Below, in pieces: positions 34,151 through 46,292 of a stretch of 64,000 nt of DNA. Location: assembly GCF_964656455.1 (NCBI RefSeq), contig NC_135718.1, positions 125,155,093-125,219,092 on the forward strand, read 5' to 3'. Below the pieces are notes generated by a model. That model ran no database searches. It was not told the origin of the DNA and was given only the letters and a program-made list of their open reading frames with translations. Numbering within the stretch: position 1 is the first letter of the stretch; every line of letters begins with the position of its first letter. Both the position numbers and the translations under genes were made by a program. The DNA is from Halichoerus grypus (lineage: Eukaryota; Chordata; Mammalia; Carnivora; Phocidae).

Positions 34151-34690
34151 AGACTTGAGAAATAGCCTCCTAGCCACATCAAATCTTGCCCCCTTCCAAC
34201 CCATCTGCAGCCCATAGTCTCATCTTTTGAAAATATAACTCTTATCGTGTCAGCCTTCTGGATAAACCATCAGTCTTCCCCTAGACAATAGGGTAAAATC
34301 CTGCAAGTGGTCTCCAAGTACTGATTTCATGTAACTCCTTTCTAAAACACAGCTTCATCTTCCTTCTCTCTTCTGAGTTGCAGCCATACTAGATTTCTCT
34401 CAGATCTTCAAACAGACTGCGTTTTCTCTCACTCCAGGGTTTTCATACGTTATTTTCTTTGGCTGGAATGTTTCTTCCATCATCTTCCCCTTATTTGTTC
34501 TTCAGGTCTCACTTTCCTCTAGGTATCTCTGGCCAAATGCTTCACCCAGTAGAATCTTACACATTTCATAGTATTTATTACATATATATATGTATGTATG
34601 TTTAATAGTGTGGAAGGTATCCATCCTGTCTATAGATGTGTCTCCAGGAGCTAGCAAAAAGCCTAGAATATAATAGCTACTTAAAAGCAC
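34150..34690 (+). mobile_element. L2 LINE 3' region
   Basis: The L2 order is clear: 'gacaatagggtaaaatcctg', 'gttttctttggctggaatgt', 'cttcaggtctcactttcctc', 'gaatcttacacatttcatag' and 'gctagcaaaaagcctagaat'. A small TA/TATG expansion lies at 34580-34600. Confidence 0.65.
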
Positions 34691-35452
34691 ATTTGGTGTG
34701 TGGCTATTTTATACAATTGTCACCATCTCCCTCATATTTCATTATAAGTATTAGTTTTCAGGAAGCCTTTGCAGAAAGAAGATGATTAGCTGGGGTGTGG
34801 TGGGAATGGGAAAGAAAAATAGAGGGGCAGGGGATTTGTATTGATAAAGATATAGAGGATGAGCACAACAAAGTCCAATGAAAGATGTACTTATGGTAAG
34901 CAAGCCTTAAAGAAAGAGGGGAAAATGCAAAAAGGGATGTTGACCCAGAAAGTGGGGATGAAAAAAGGACTCTGAAGAACAAGAAAAACCCGTAGACAGA
35001 GTTAATTGATTTTAGTAGTTCCTGCTTTCTCTAAGAAATTTGAGCAATACCCAGAAATCAGCCTAGAAAGAAACTCAGTGTTCCAGGCCACTAAATAGAG
35101 CTTCCAGGGTTTATGTGTCTGTTATTTCCCCACATCCCAGACTGGAAAAACACAGTCAGAGAAGCACAAGTTGCTGTACAGTTCATTGGGCATAAAATGC
35201 CTGACAGCTCTCTTGGGATCTCCACATCGACAAGTGAAGCAGCCAGCTTATCAGATATTATCATTCCTAGCTCGGTCAGCACTGTGGGTATCTGGCCCTG
35301 TACTATTCCATGGGGTCCTGTACATCTAGACCAGATGATTTAAGTTCTCACCATGTATTGCTAAGATTCCCATGTTTTAACTTTGTGATCTCAAATCTTT
35401 CATTAGAGGTTATGTCTATTTACTGCATTGGAAGATAGAAAATCCCATTATC
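34691..35452. other. Unassigned sequence
   Basis: No family recognised. The stretch 35090-35340 is open on both strands for 63-76 codons without a domain. Confidence 0.35.
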
Positions 35453-35465
35453 TAAAGTCTGTACA

Positions 35466-35675
35466 GGGCGCCTGGGTGGCTCAGTTGGTTAAGCAACTGC
35501 CTTCGGCTCAGGTCATGATCCTGGAGTCCTGGGATCGAGTCCCGCATCAGGCTCCCTGCTCAGCGGGGGGTCTGCTTCTCCCTCTGACCCTCTTCCCTCT
35601 CGTGCTCTCTGTCTCTCATTCTCTCTCTCTCAAATAAATAAATAAAATCTTTAAAAAAAAAAAATAAAAAAAAAA
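35466..35675 (+). mobile_element. CAN-SINE (SINEC), full length
   Basis: Head 'gggcgcctgggtggctcagt', body, 'ctcaaataaataaataaaat' tail and A-run. A 13-base perfect target duplication (taaagtctgtaca) occurs at 35453-35465 and 35676-35688. Confidence 0.96.
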
Positions 35676-35954
35676 TAAAGTCTGTACACACGGAATATTT
35701 AATAGCTGCCAAAATATATCCTAGGCTATAGAATATCATCTTGTGTGTGAAAAGATAGTACACTTAAATGGGAATTGACACTTATTATACATATGTTATG
35801 TAACTGGCAGTGTGTTAAAGATTTTCATATTTACAGGGAAACTACCAAATACTCTTTTTCTCAATGTTAATTACATATCTTTGACTAGATATTGATTCTA
35901 TTTTAAACTGAACACCGGGTATTGTATATTCAGATTACACCTCAATACTGGATA

Positions 35955-36085
35955 CCCAAAACAATCTTGAGAAAGAACAAAGTTGAAGAATCCACACTTC
36001 CCGATTTCAAAATTTACTACAAAGCAACAGTACTCAAAATAGTATATTACTGGTCTAAAGTTAGAAATGTAGATTAATGGAAATT
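35955..36085 (+). mobile_element. L1 ORF2 fragment
   Basis: 'cttgagaaagaacaaagttg', 'cacacttcccgatttcaaaa', 'ttactacaaagcaacagtac' and 'aaaatagtatattactggtc' are the well-known L1 ORF2 stretch in + orientation. No 3' UTR is attached. Confidence 0.75.
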
Positions 36086-36480
36086 ACAATGTTCTCTAGA
36101 TTGAAGTAGTTTTTGATGAGAGAAACTGCAAAATTGCAATACAAAGAGCATAGAGGACAAGGTGAGGGATTGTGGGCATTTTTGTCATCGATATACAACA
36201 ATCAACCTTCTGCCATAGCTACTCATATCTTTTCCACATACAAAATTCCCCCATCTCCTCCCAGTATCCCCAAATTGTTATCCAATCACAGCATGAGGTA
36301 CAAAATTCAGTATCTTGGGTTCTACATCGGGTCCTGATATGGCACCTCTTGATCCTGAGATTTAAGAACCAAAAGACAAGCTATATACCCCACATCATCT
36401 TAACATACAAACATGGAAAAGGAGCTTGATACCCTTAACAAGTATTCTCATTTGAAAAGGTGATGAATCAGTCACTGATT
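36086..36480. other. Unassigned sequence
   Basis: No family recognised. Overlapping + frames of 74 and 85 codons carry no domain. Confidence 0.3.
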
Positions 36481-37565
36481 CATAGCTCTCTGAAATCCTA
36501 CTGAGTAAATATTCTGGGCTCTGGCAGCGGAGAGTATTCCTTGATTAGGCCCTGGTTCTTTTATTTGGAAGCATTTCCTAAGTCAATTGTTCTCTATGAC
36601 TTTTGGCCTCCCTTGTAGGATCTTGGCTTTGCTCTCTGAGACTTATTGCCTTTTCTCTTCTCCTTGGTCACTTCTGAAGACAACACTGGAAAATACAGCC
36701 TTTGAGGAATTTTCTCAGTTCTTTCTTGCCAATAGAAAGTCGAAAGCCAAGAATCCTTTTGATTTTTGAACAGCTTCAGTTTTAGTGTGGCAGCACTTTT
36801 GCCGATATAACTCCCTTAAAAACTTCCTAGGTTTTCTATAAATCTGGTTCCATCCAACTCTAATTGTGCAAAGGCCACACCTATAGTTTGAGAGATAAAC
36901 CTCTCTCTCCAGGTTTAATTATAGTTATTTAGGGCATATCAAGTCCTTGTGGGATAATAGCCTTAAAAAAATTTCTGAAGTCCTTTTTCCTAGGTGAGAT
37001 GGCCCACTGGAAACCAACTTAATTTTTTCAGAAGTATTACCAGGGCTTTCATAAGTACCCACTTTAGTTAATCTCCTCCCCAAACCCTATTTTACTTTTA
37101 GAATCTTTTGTTTGCTCTAGAGACTAGAGATAAAAATCAATTTTATTTTCCGAGGCAATAAGACCTTTCTCCTCTATAGTTCTCCTAGATTGTTCTGACA
37201 AACTTCAGGTCTTTCTTCAGTTCATCTATTTCTGTAACATCATATGCAGCTGGAAGTAACCAACTGACACTTTCAATATTCTACGTGGAGGTCTACTTAA
37301 CCAAATCTGAACATTCATTAGGTGTTTTTTTTATTTTAATTTTTTTCCATTTTCCAAGTGAACACAGATTTTTCTGCTACTACTGCATAACCTGGCTCTC
37401 CTTTTTTTTCCAGCCTTATAATACTTTCTTAATTTTTTTTTCCAGCTTTTGTTAATTTGTTTTTTTTTTTTTTTTGGCCATTTTGTCAGTTTCTTCCTGC
37501 CACCTTGTTCCAAAGCCAATGCCATACTTTAAGTTTTTGTTATGGCATTATTTCTTTCAGGTATT
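36481..37565 (-). mobile_element. MaLR internal region (MLT1-int-like)
   Basis: The stretch ends at 'ttgttccaaagccaatgcca' and 'tattaatttctgta', immediately before an MLT1 LTR, which is the usual junction of MaLR internal sequence and the 5' LTR read on the minus strand. The earlier part ('ggcatttcctaag'-like text, 'ttttggcctcccttgtagga', 'ccttggtcacttctg') fits from memory. All frames are decayed. Confidence 0.5.
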
Positions 37566-37571
37566 AATTTC

Positions 37572-37935
37572 TGTATCCATTATTTATCACCACAATAAAC
37601 CACAGTAACATCCCAAGCATAACGACCTAAGTAACAAACATTTATTTAATTCAGAAGTCTGCTTTTCTGTGCTGGTCTTGGCTGATAACCCACTCATGTG
37701 TCTATGGTCAGCAAGCTGATCAACTGGGGACTCTCATCCTTCAGCAGGTAACTCTTGGATTGTTCCATGGCACTCTTAGAGTTCCAAGAGAGTGAATGGA
37801 AATATACATGTCCTCTTGAGACCTAGCTACAAACTGGCACCCAGTCACTTCTGCCTCATTCTATTTACCCAACAAAGTTAAAGGCTAGCCCAGATTCAAG
37901 AGAAAATAGACTCCAACAGTATTGCTACAAGCATA
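37572..37935 (-). mobile_element. MLT1-like MaLR LTR
   Basis: 'tgtatccattatttatcacc', 'tgctggtcttggctgataac', 'tcctcttgagacctagctac' and 'gcccagattcaagagaaaat' read as an MLT1-type LTR on the minus strand. With the adjoining internal region it makes a partial provirus. Confidence 0.7.
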
Positions 37936-38149
37936 TATAAAGACAAAGGTAAAGAATTTTAGCTGATTTTGCAACCAATTTACTACAACTCCTCTTATTT
38001 CCTCAGAATTCTATATGTAAATCCTAATGGGAAATTCCTATTGACTCTTTCTTCAAACTGTAACAGGAATCCATTCACTTATAACCCTTCACTCCCTTTA
38101 TTTTTTATTTTATTTTTCCCTTCTTTTGCCCTTGACTTCCTATTATCTA

Positions 38150-38764
38150 TTCTTCGTGCATCAGTCAGATCACATCTTTCAATTCAGAATACGAAGTCGG
38201 ATCATACCAGTGACCAGATTAAAATCTTTGAATAATCTTTCATTTTAGGCATAATGAAATTCAAGTTGCCTAAAATTGCCTACAGGTGCTACAAGTCTGG
38301 CCATCTCTCTACTCTCTGATGTCATCTCCCATTGTTCTCATCCTTGTTTGCTGCCCCACCATCATACCAGTCTCTGTGCCCTTCCTCAAATAGGCTAACA
38401 TCTCACAGCACCTTTGTGGTTGCTATTTCTTCCATTCAGAATGCTCATCCTCTCCCTTCTATCAGATTTCTATTCAAAAATAACTTTTTCAGACATACCT
38501 TCTCTGACCCTGCATAAAATATCATCCCTATCATAGCCTACACCTCTGATCTCACTATATTTCCCTTTGGACTTACCTGATACAATACATATTTATTTAT
38601 TTCTTTATAGCACAACTCCTCCTAAAAAAGTAAGCTCCTTGAGTGTGGTAATTATGCATCTTTTTTTTAATTGCTATATCTCTAGTGCTAGAAGAGTACC
38701 TGGCACATAACAAGTACTCAAAAAATAGTATTGCTGAATGAATGAATGAATGAATGAATGAGTT
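38150..38764 (+). mobile_element. L2 LINE 3' region with (GAAT)n tail
   Basis: The order is 'ttaggcataatgaaattcaa', 'gctacaagtctggcc', 'cttccattcagaatgctcat', 'gtgtggtaattatgcatc', 'gagtacctggcacataacaa' and a (GAAT) run at about 38735-38761, the standard L2 3' terminus on the + strand. The gap 37936-38149 has no recognised element. Confidence 0.85.
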
Positions 38765-39111
38765 GATGGAAACTTCAGGCAAAAGCATGAACTGATAAAG
38801 CTGTTGTACTTAAGAGTTTTAGGTTATAGCAGCTGGGGCTTTTAGGAAACTCCTAGTGAGAGCTAAAATGTACCTGAAAACATCTGAGAGTTTAATGCCT
38901 TATTAATATTTTGTGTAGGTGTAGACACAATCCATGGGCACTCTCTGAAAATGTTGCAGTTCCTCTAGGCTCTAATTTTCTCAGCAATGTCATGTATATT
39001 CATGGCTTAATTTATTATGTCTACACAGAAATGCGAAATAGATGCATTCATTCCAGCCTTCTTAGCACCTAACTGCTTATCTTTTCTGCCTATTTTGATG
39101 AGTTACAGGTT
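38765..39111. other. Unassigned sequence
   Basis: No family recognised. Confidence 0.3.
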
Positions 39112-39338
39112 TTTTCATCTCGGCCTGACCCAGTCTACACTTACGTTCTTTCCATTGAATTTGGTCCCCCTGTAGCAGTCTCTCTATAGATGACACCATC
39201 ATGTCCCCAGCTGTTTAAGCCACAGATGTAGATGTCACCTTTCTCCTGTCCCTTCCATATCCAACTTCTGAATCCTCTGATCTGTCAACTTCTCATGCTC
39301 TCTAGAGTCATAAACCCACCTTTTATCTTTTCTTCATA
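39112..39338 (+). mobile_element. L2 LINE fragment (RT region)
   Basis: 'ccagctgtttaagccacaga', 'cctttctcctgtcccttcca' and 'tctgatctgtcaacttctca' follow the L2 reverse-transcriptase strand. It is decayed. Confidence 0.5.
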
Positions 39339-39466
39339 TTCTCTATTCTGTGTTATGTTTCAATAGAGGATTGTGTATCATAGGTGTTACATAATTTTGA
39401 AATATTTTTCCTCCTTATAAAATTTTAAAATAGCAAAGCATACATTCTGCTTTTGGTTTATTGTAT
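39339..39466 (+). repeat. Duplicated AT-rich segment, copy 1
   Basis: It shares 'tttcaa', 'cataattttg' and 'aaattttaaaatagcaaagc' blocks in order with 39525-39648, estimated at about 75-80% identity. Family not recognised. Confidence 0.7.
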
Positions 39467-39524
39467 TAATAATTATAAGGATAATTAATTAACAAAGTTA
39501 ATAAATTATTTATAATTATTTGTT

Positions 39525-39648
39525 ATTATACTTTTCTATATTCTATGCTATGTTTCAAAAAAGATTATTTATCACAAATATTGCATAATTTTGGAACTTT
39601 TTTCTTTATGAAATTTTAAAATAACAAAGCAAACATTTTTCTTTTACA
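39525..39648 (+). repeat. Duplicated AT-rich segment, copy 2
   Basis: Same orientation as copy 1 and about 190 bases after it. Small deletions and several substitutions separate the two. Confidence 0.7.
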
Positions 39649-40390
39649 GAAATTCCCAAAATAAAATTCCCAAATATTATTTTTTTTCTTCAAAAGAGGC
39701 AGGACCTAACTTGACTTAAATAAAATTAAATAGACCTCTTGAAAGCATTTTGCTTTATTTATGAATGCTATTACACTACAATATTTAGAACTGACTATAA
39801 TCTGATCTCTATTATTCTGCTTTGGGCCATTATTTTATAAGAATTTTTATAACGTTTTTTGGCTTGAAGAATATAATGTTCCTTGTAAAGTTACCTACTA
39901 ACAAATTTCTTATGATTTGTATTAACTGTCAGTCTATTCTCTATTTATTAAAACAACCAGAAGTCTAATTGTTTTTGCATATGAGATTAATAGCTTTCAC
40001 TATCATTATTAATTTCTACATCATTTTACTAATCGTAAGTATCTATTTTTCTATCGATGAATAGAATTTCGATGTATTTATGCATAAAGAGATTTTTTGT
40101 CAACCCAAATTTTGTATAGATTGCTCATCTATTTATATTTGAAGGAGAGTAGACATTAATGACAAATCTTAAGGCATGCCTTGCTTATATTACTACTGTT
40201 GAGATGCCTAGCAGTTATGATGGCAGCCTCCATGATTACACAATCCTTGATCATAGGCAAGCACAACAATGCCTCTCATGACAATGCTGTAGGCTTTCTT
40301 AGGGGATTAGTGGTCCTCCAAAGGCCGAGGCTGAAGCTGAATGGCAATTTGGGTCTCAAACTCTCTTGTTCAACATGTTCTCTAACCTCA
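39649..40390. other. Unassigned AT-rich sequence
   Basis: No recognised repeat or gene. Confidence 0.35.
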
Positions 40391-40525
40391 ACTCACAGCG
40401 CCCCTTGAGGAGGGTATTATCATTCCATTCCATCACAGATGAGAAAACTGAGATTTTAAAAATGTAGGATAATGTGGCCAAAGTTGCTGAGCTAATAAGA
40501 GGCGGGGCCAGGACTCAACCGGTTA
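40391..40525 (-). mobile_element. MIR SINE fragment
   Basis: 'gggtattatcattccattcc', 'cagatgagaaaactgagatt' and 'gctgagctaataagaggcgg' are the minus strand of a MIR core and 5' half. Confidence 0.65.
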
Positions 40526-40757
40526 AAACTTATTTTCTTATCTATTATCTTAAGAGACCATTGTCTAGTGAGAGGGAGAAATATAAGATGACAAATAGCT
40601 ATAATAAAGATTGGACAGTAATGAGAGCCATATTAGTTCCAAAGTTGTATCTGTTATCATAGTGAAGTTGGTGACCTCAACTTGCCCTCACTCTTTGTGG
40701 GTTCCCCTATCCTTACCAACTCAGAGCACTGCATAGGACCTGGCAGATTATCGACAG

Positions 40758-40794
40758 ATCTATCTATACACCTATCATCTATCTATCATCTGTC

Positions 40795-40830
<36 letters not shown>

Positions 40831-40850
40831 GTCTATCTATCTATCTATCA
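40758..40850. repeat. (TCTA)n tetranucleotide microsatellite
   Basis: A long run of TCTA units with a few TGTC and CATC variants. The serine/isoleucine/tyrosine-rich frame through it is an artefact. Confidence 0.93.
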
Positions 40851-42719
40851 TCTGTGTATCCACATCATATATTGCCTTAACTTAGTGTCTAATCCAGCTG
40901 TTCATTTTTATTAAAACCACATAGAAAGCTCTTATATGTCAAATTCAAGCATATCTCAGCTCTTTTCTAATCTGCGAACCCTGAGTTAGGGACTGAACTA
41001 AGCCTGGCCTGGCTGCTTGGGGAAATGTGTTTGTTGATTTTAGCAGTCTAATAGGACTAAAAGTAGGGCAACCAGCTGAGTAATACTCCTAGAAAATTTG
41101 AAGTTAATCCAAGGACCAGAAAGATGGTCCCCACATGTTTCCAATTTCAATTTTCTCTTCTGTCTAATCATTTTTATATCATTATCATGAGGCTGAAATC
41201 ATCGTAATAAGTCTTAATTCATTTTATTATAGTTCTGTCATTATGCAGAGTGGACATAATGTGATTTCTTTTAGTAAATAAGTATGCTGAGAGGATTAAC
41301 TTTATTAATAGTTTACATAGATCTGTGGAGCAGCAAAAATTTTTTTTCAGATATAGTAAATAGTGTTTCCATCGACACGTTCTTCCTAAGTTTTAGAAGC
41401 ATGTCAAATCAACTGAGGTCTATCAGATTGCTGATCCACACTTCTGGGTGAAAAGACAAGTTGATGAGTTATGTAGAGAAGACAGAAGATTAAAATTATT
41501 TAGATAATATGTTGCATTTGATAAATAATTTTCAAAATACAGGTTAAAGATTCACACAGATTGTCACAAATACATTTACTTATGGGGCTACATCCTGAGA
41601 GGGAAATTGAGCACATGTTTGCTCTATGCTGAGGTATTTTTGGAAGTCAGCTAATGGCTGAAAGTAAGGATTTGGGCTACAGATGCAGGAAAGTAAAAAG
41701 GTCGGTAAAATATTTTGAAATTCCTTTTTAACAAAGAATGCTTATAAGGCATCATTTGGTATCACGTCTTCACGTGAATTTCTTCAACAAAAGAAAATCT
41801 ACTGAAGATACAAATTCTTTACATGTCAAAATCAATGACTTACCATTATTATATATATGATGTACATAAGACAGCTCTCCTAGGGAGTGTGGTTATGGTA
41901 GTTATGTTGACTACTTAGCACTTAAAAACTTGTCAAAATGACATTTTATTTATTTATGTTAGTTTAGAAATTGATATGATTAACCTCCTATGCATGTCAA
42001 CAAGTTAAAATTTAAGATAAGTCAAAACAAAGTTTTGCCTGTAGATGTTCATGAATTCTAATCACAAATAGGACTGTCCTTCTTGGTCCACAGTAATTAA
42101 ACTGTGTACTTTTAAGGCTGATTTTGCAAAGTGAGGCCTCCAGCTTGTTGAACATTCTTACTGTATGTCCTCCTTGGCAGGGGTGGAGGGATGAGAGTGC
42201 TTTCTAAGGCCCTTGAACAGCAGTTGTTCCTCTGATATTGCCAGGTCTTCTCAGTTACTACAGATACAAATCAGAACTGGAAGGAAGTTTTTCTTTGGTG
42301 CCTAACCATCATCTCAGCTCTACTCTTGCTCTATCCTGGGGCTCCTATAAGAGTTTCCATTAGGTCCTATGCACCTTGGGTTTTAACTGGTATCATTACT
42401 TTTTAGTTTTACTTCACGTGATTGCTATTTTTTTCAATCTGCCCAAATGCAAACCCAATGAAGTCATTCTCCATGGTTCCCTATTGTTCAAATTCCTTAG
42501 AATGGCAGATAAATTCCTTGAGGCCATGAGCACCTCCTGCAGCCTAATTTCACCTCCTACACATACGTATCTCTTTCTCACATGTATCTTACATTTCATT
42601 CCAGTAAACTTGCCATTCTCCATCTAGCCTTAATGCATTAGAACTTACTGTTCCATTTGATGGGAATGCACACTCTCTGATCTTTCTACCGAGTTGAAAA
42701 TTCAAATCAAACGTAAGCC
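40851..42719. other. Unassigned sequence
   Basis: No repeat or gene recognised over nearly 1.9 kb. Frames at 42376-42627 (+) and 42414-42623 (-) overlap antisense and lack domains. Confidence 0.35.
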
Positions 42720-43095
42720 CTCTATTAGTTTCCTATTGTTGCTATAACAAATTTCCTTAAATTAGTTTCATTAAACAATGCAAATGTACTATCTTACAAT
42801 TCTTAAAGTCAGAAGTAGAAAATGGATTTATTGAGCTAAAATCAAGGTGTCGACAATGCTATCTTCCTTCTGAAGGCCCCAGAAGACAATATGTTTCCTT
42901 TTCTTTTCTAGCTTCCAGAGGTCACTTGCATTCCTTGGCTCATGGAATGGATGGATTCCCTTCTCCATCCTCAAAGCCAGCAGCATGACATCTTCAAAGC
43001 TCTCTATCTAACTCTGACCTCCTTGTTCTACTTATAAGAACCTTTGGGATTACAGTGGGCCCACCCAGATAATCTTCCTATCCTCATTCTTCATT
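42720..43095 (-). mobile_element. MLT1-type MaLR LTR
   Basis: 'attagtttcctattgttgct', 'ctaaaatcaaggtgtcgaca', 'cattccttggctcatgg', 'cctcaaagccagcagcatga' and 'tacagtgggcccacccagat' read as an MLT1 LTR on the minus strand. Confidence 0.88.
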
Positions 43096-43923
43096 ATCAA
43101 ACACCCCCCCAAAATTAGCCTCTGGTTTTATAATTTGACACATCTAGAACTATATTCTGTCTACTGTATATGCAAAATAGGTCATTTGTAAGATCCATTT
43201 AAATTGAAATAATGACAAAGGATTCAATCTGCTGTCATTCATTACAGAGTTTATTATTTATCTATGATAAAGCTTAACATTATTTTAAAACCCTGAGGGT
43301 AGAATTTATCTGTTACTAAGGCAAGATTTCAAAAGAGACCAAAAAAAAAAAAAAATATCCAGGGCTTGCCATGACAAAATTGAGGAATCCTCTGAAGTTT
43401 TTCTATCTCTTAGGGAAATGAGAAGTACCTCTGATTAGAGAACGGGTTCTGGAGCAGCACTCTTAACATGCACTGACCTGAGAGATGTCAGCATCCGGGT
43501 CCCCAGCAACCTTTGCTCTTACCAAACATTAGAAGTGCATCCAGGCTTCTGGGCTGAGTTTCTCAAACATATTGTCATTGTACCACTTCAATATACTAAA
43601 AAGGCTTTTTGTACCATTTTCCTGCCATATCCTATTTAAAGTCAACAAAAACAAATATTAATTGCTATGTTTTAATCCAAATAGTCATTATAGAGCTAAT
43701 TTTCTTAAGAATAGAAAACACATGTTTAAAAAGTGTGTGTGTGTGTGTGTGTGTTTAATGAGAAACCACATTTGTGAATGTCTTTGGAAATTGCCCACAA
43801 ATGACAGAGCTTGATTTGTGTTGTATCTTTGCACAGATGGTGGGTATATGTTGGGCGGAGGGATAGACTCACTGACTTTAAGCTACTGTTAGAGCTTACT
43901 TTTGTCTACGGGTGTTATGTCAC
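43096..43923. other. Unassigned, with a (GT)n
   Basis: A (GT)n lies at 43733-43755 and an A14 run near 43341-43355. Nothing else is recognised. Confidence 0.35.
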
Positions 43924-43942
43924 TTAAAAATGGGGTGTGGCC

Positions 43943-44673
43943 CCAAAGATGCAAATGTAGGGATCCGAAGGGGTACATGCACCCCAATGTTTATAGCAGC
44001 AATGTCCACAATAGCCAAACTGTGGAAAGAGCCACGATGTCCATCGACAGATGAATGGATAAAGAAGATATGGTATATATATACAATGGAATATTATGCA
44101 GCCATCAAAAGGAATAAGATCTTGCCATTTGCAACGACATGGATGGAACTGGAGGGTGTTATGCTGAGCGAAATAAGTCAATCAGAGAAAGACATGTATC
44201 ATATGACCTCACTGATATGAGGAATTCTTAATCTCAGGAAACAAACAGGATTGCTGGAGTGGGGGATGGGGTGGGAGGGATGGGGTGGCTGGGTGATAGA
44301 CACTGGGGAGGGTATGTGCTATGGTGAGCGCTGTGAATTGTGCAAGACTGTTGAATCACAGATCTGTACCTCTGAAACAAATAATGCAATATATGTTAAG
44401 AAAAAAAAAAAAGAAGAAGAAGATAGCAGGAGGGGAAGAATGAAGGGGGGAATCAGAGGGGTAGACGAACCATGAGAGACGATGGACTCTGAAAAACAAA
44501 CTGAGGGTTCTAGAGGGGCAGGGGGTGGGAGGATAGGTTAGCCTGGTGATGGTTATTGGGGAGGGCACGTTCTGCATGGAACAGTGGGTGTTATGCACAA
44601 ATAATGAATCATGGAACACTACATCAAAAACTAATGATGTAATGTATGGTGATTAACATAACAATAAAAAATT
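43943..44673 (+). mobile_element. Young carnivore L1, 3' end with ORF2 tail
   Basis: A 5'-truncated L1 on the + strand. Its 5' part codes the last 80 or so residues of ORF2 in one open frame to about 44220, including the common 'IWYIYTMEYYAAIKRN' motif. The 3' UTR follows with an internal A-rich/GAA tract at 44400-44422 and an end at 'catcaaaaactaatgatgta'. A perfect 19-base target duplication (43924-43942 and 44674-44692) shows it is a recent insertion. Confidence 0.95.
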
Positions 44674-44692
44674 TTAAAAATGGGGTGTGGCC

Positions 44693-45140
44693 TTATAGAA
44701 ATCCCAAGGGATAATGACTTGAATAAAAATCAGAGTTTCTTTGTTCTCTCACTCATTTATGAATCCATTCATTCATTTGGTGATAATAAGAAACTGAAAC
44801 GTAGGCCATTCACGGCTAGTGCAGGAGCTTAGTGATATCCTGACTGAAGATGTTTGTATTCTCTTGGCCTTTCCCTCATTTCTGCTGCACCTCCGGTCAT
44901 CCTGCCAGCATTCCAGACAAAGAGAAAAGGAGGGCAAAGGACAGGAGTTGGTTCTCTTTTAAAAAGTTTCTTGATGTAAATAAATAAAGTTTCTTGGTAA
45001 ACCTACCCAGATTCTTCTGTTTATATCTTATTGGTGAGAATATAATGGCTTCCCTTCATTTCAAAGGAAGAGAGAAACACTTGTGAATTGTTTCTGTTAA
45101 TGTTTGGGTTTTTTGGGGGGTTGTATGTTTATTTTTTGGT
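44693..45140. other. Unassigned sequence
   Basis: No family recognised. The G-rich run at 45114-45120 is followed by T-rich text. Confidence 0.3.
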
Positions 45141-45151
45141 TTTACATTTTT

Positions 45152-45345
45152 AAAAAAGATTTTATTTATTTTTATTTGAGAGAGAGAGAGTGTATGAGTG
45201 GGGGGGGTGGGAGGAGCAAAGGGAGAGAGAGAAGCATATTCCTTGCAGAGCAGGGAGCCCAACACAGAGCTCGATCCCAGAGGCCCCGAGATCAATACCC
45301 GATCTGAACGCAGATGCCCAACCGACTGAGCTACCCAGGCACCCC
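45152..45345 (-). mobile_element. CAN-SINE (SINEC)
   Basis: Complete copy: tail 'aaaagattttatttattttt', GA block, a G8 run, head ending 'gagctacccaggcacccc'. The flanking 'ttttacattttt' target copies lie at about 45140-45151 and 45348-45359. Confidence 0.93.
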
Positions 45346-45365
45346 TATTTTACATTTTTTATTAA

Positions 45366-45505
45366 ATCTTTTTTTTAATTCCAGTTAGTTAACATACAGT
45401 GTAATATTAGTTTCATGTGTACAATATAGTGATTCAACACTTCCATACAACACACCGTGCTTATCACAACAAGTGCACTCCTTAGTCCCCATCACCTGTT
45501 ATAGT
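45366..45505 (-). mobile_element. Older carnivore L1 3' end fragment
   Basis: 'aattccagttagttaacata', 'gtttcatgtgtacaatatag' and 'cacaacaagtgcactcctta' are the reverse complement of an older carnivore L1 3' UTR. Approximate target copies ('ttattaaatctttt' and 'ttattaatcttta') lie at about 45358 and 45524. Confidence 0.75.
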
Positions 45506-45539
45506 CAACATTTATTTACTTTCTTATTAATCTTTAAAT

Positions 45540-46145
45540 TAATTTGTAAATTTGAGGCTGAACACATTACCCTGCAACATCCAGTCTCCACAGGAGAATG
45601 TAGCAATCTCTCAAACTAGCAACCTGCAATATTATTTTACTCTATAGTATTTTAACTTTTTATTTTGACACTGAATCATAATGCAAAGATATTAAGATGC
45701 AAATTAAGATAACTCTAGAATGATGTTCCTCTAGAAGATTTCTTATAGAATTCCTTTGTAGGCTTGGTTTCTCCAACAATCTTTAATCAGAAAGAGAAGG
45801 AATTGCGAATGATGATTTTGAGGAGAAAAGAACTTATCTCTAGTTAATAAATTGGGCCCTCACTTTTATAATTAATTCTGTGTTGGCTTAGAAGGTTTCA
45901 GAAAGCTTTAGCATCAAAGAGAAAAAGTTCCAGTACTTTTAAAGGTGATTCAAGGTGATTTTAAAGTCTTTTCTTTTCTTCCTGTGTTCTCTTTTCCTCA
46001 TTAGGGGAAATGTTCCACTGGGCTGGGCTAAGAGGGGATACTCCACTTTATGGATGAACAAAGCATTGCTATTTTATCTGTCTTCTTAGAGGAAGACACA
46101 GGAAACTAAGAATTAGAAGACAGAGTATCTATTCCTCCTTTGCTG
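45540..46145. other. Unassigned sequence
   Basis: No family recognised. Confidence 0.3.
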
Positions 46146-46149
46146 AAAC

Positions 46150-46292
46150 TTCTCCTTCAAACTCACTTTCTACTTTTGTAAATAAGAGTTGTAGTATTTA
46201 ACTTCCCGACATCACAGAGTTATTGTCAATATAAGGTAAGATGTGTAAAAACACATCAAGAAATTTTAAAGTGCTATGTAAATTATAGGAAA
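46150..46292 (+). mobile_element. MIR SINE fragment
   Basis: 'gttgtagtatttaacttccc' and 'attgtcaatataaggtaaga' followed by 'aaagtgctatgtaaattata' fit a MIR in + orientation, strongly diverged. Confidence 0.4.

Noticed and set aside
40758..40850. CRISPR-like array of repeats
   Set aside because: The units are 4 bases long and contiguous, a microsatellite; the window is eukaryotic.
43912..44220. 102-codon frame as a cellular gene
   Set aside because: It is the tail of L1 ORF2 in a 5'-truncated L1.
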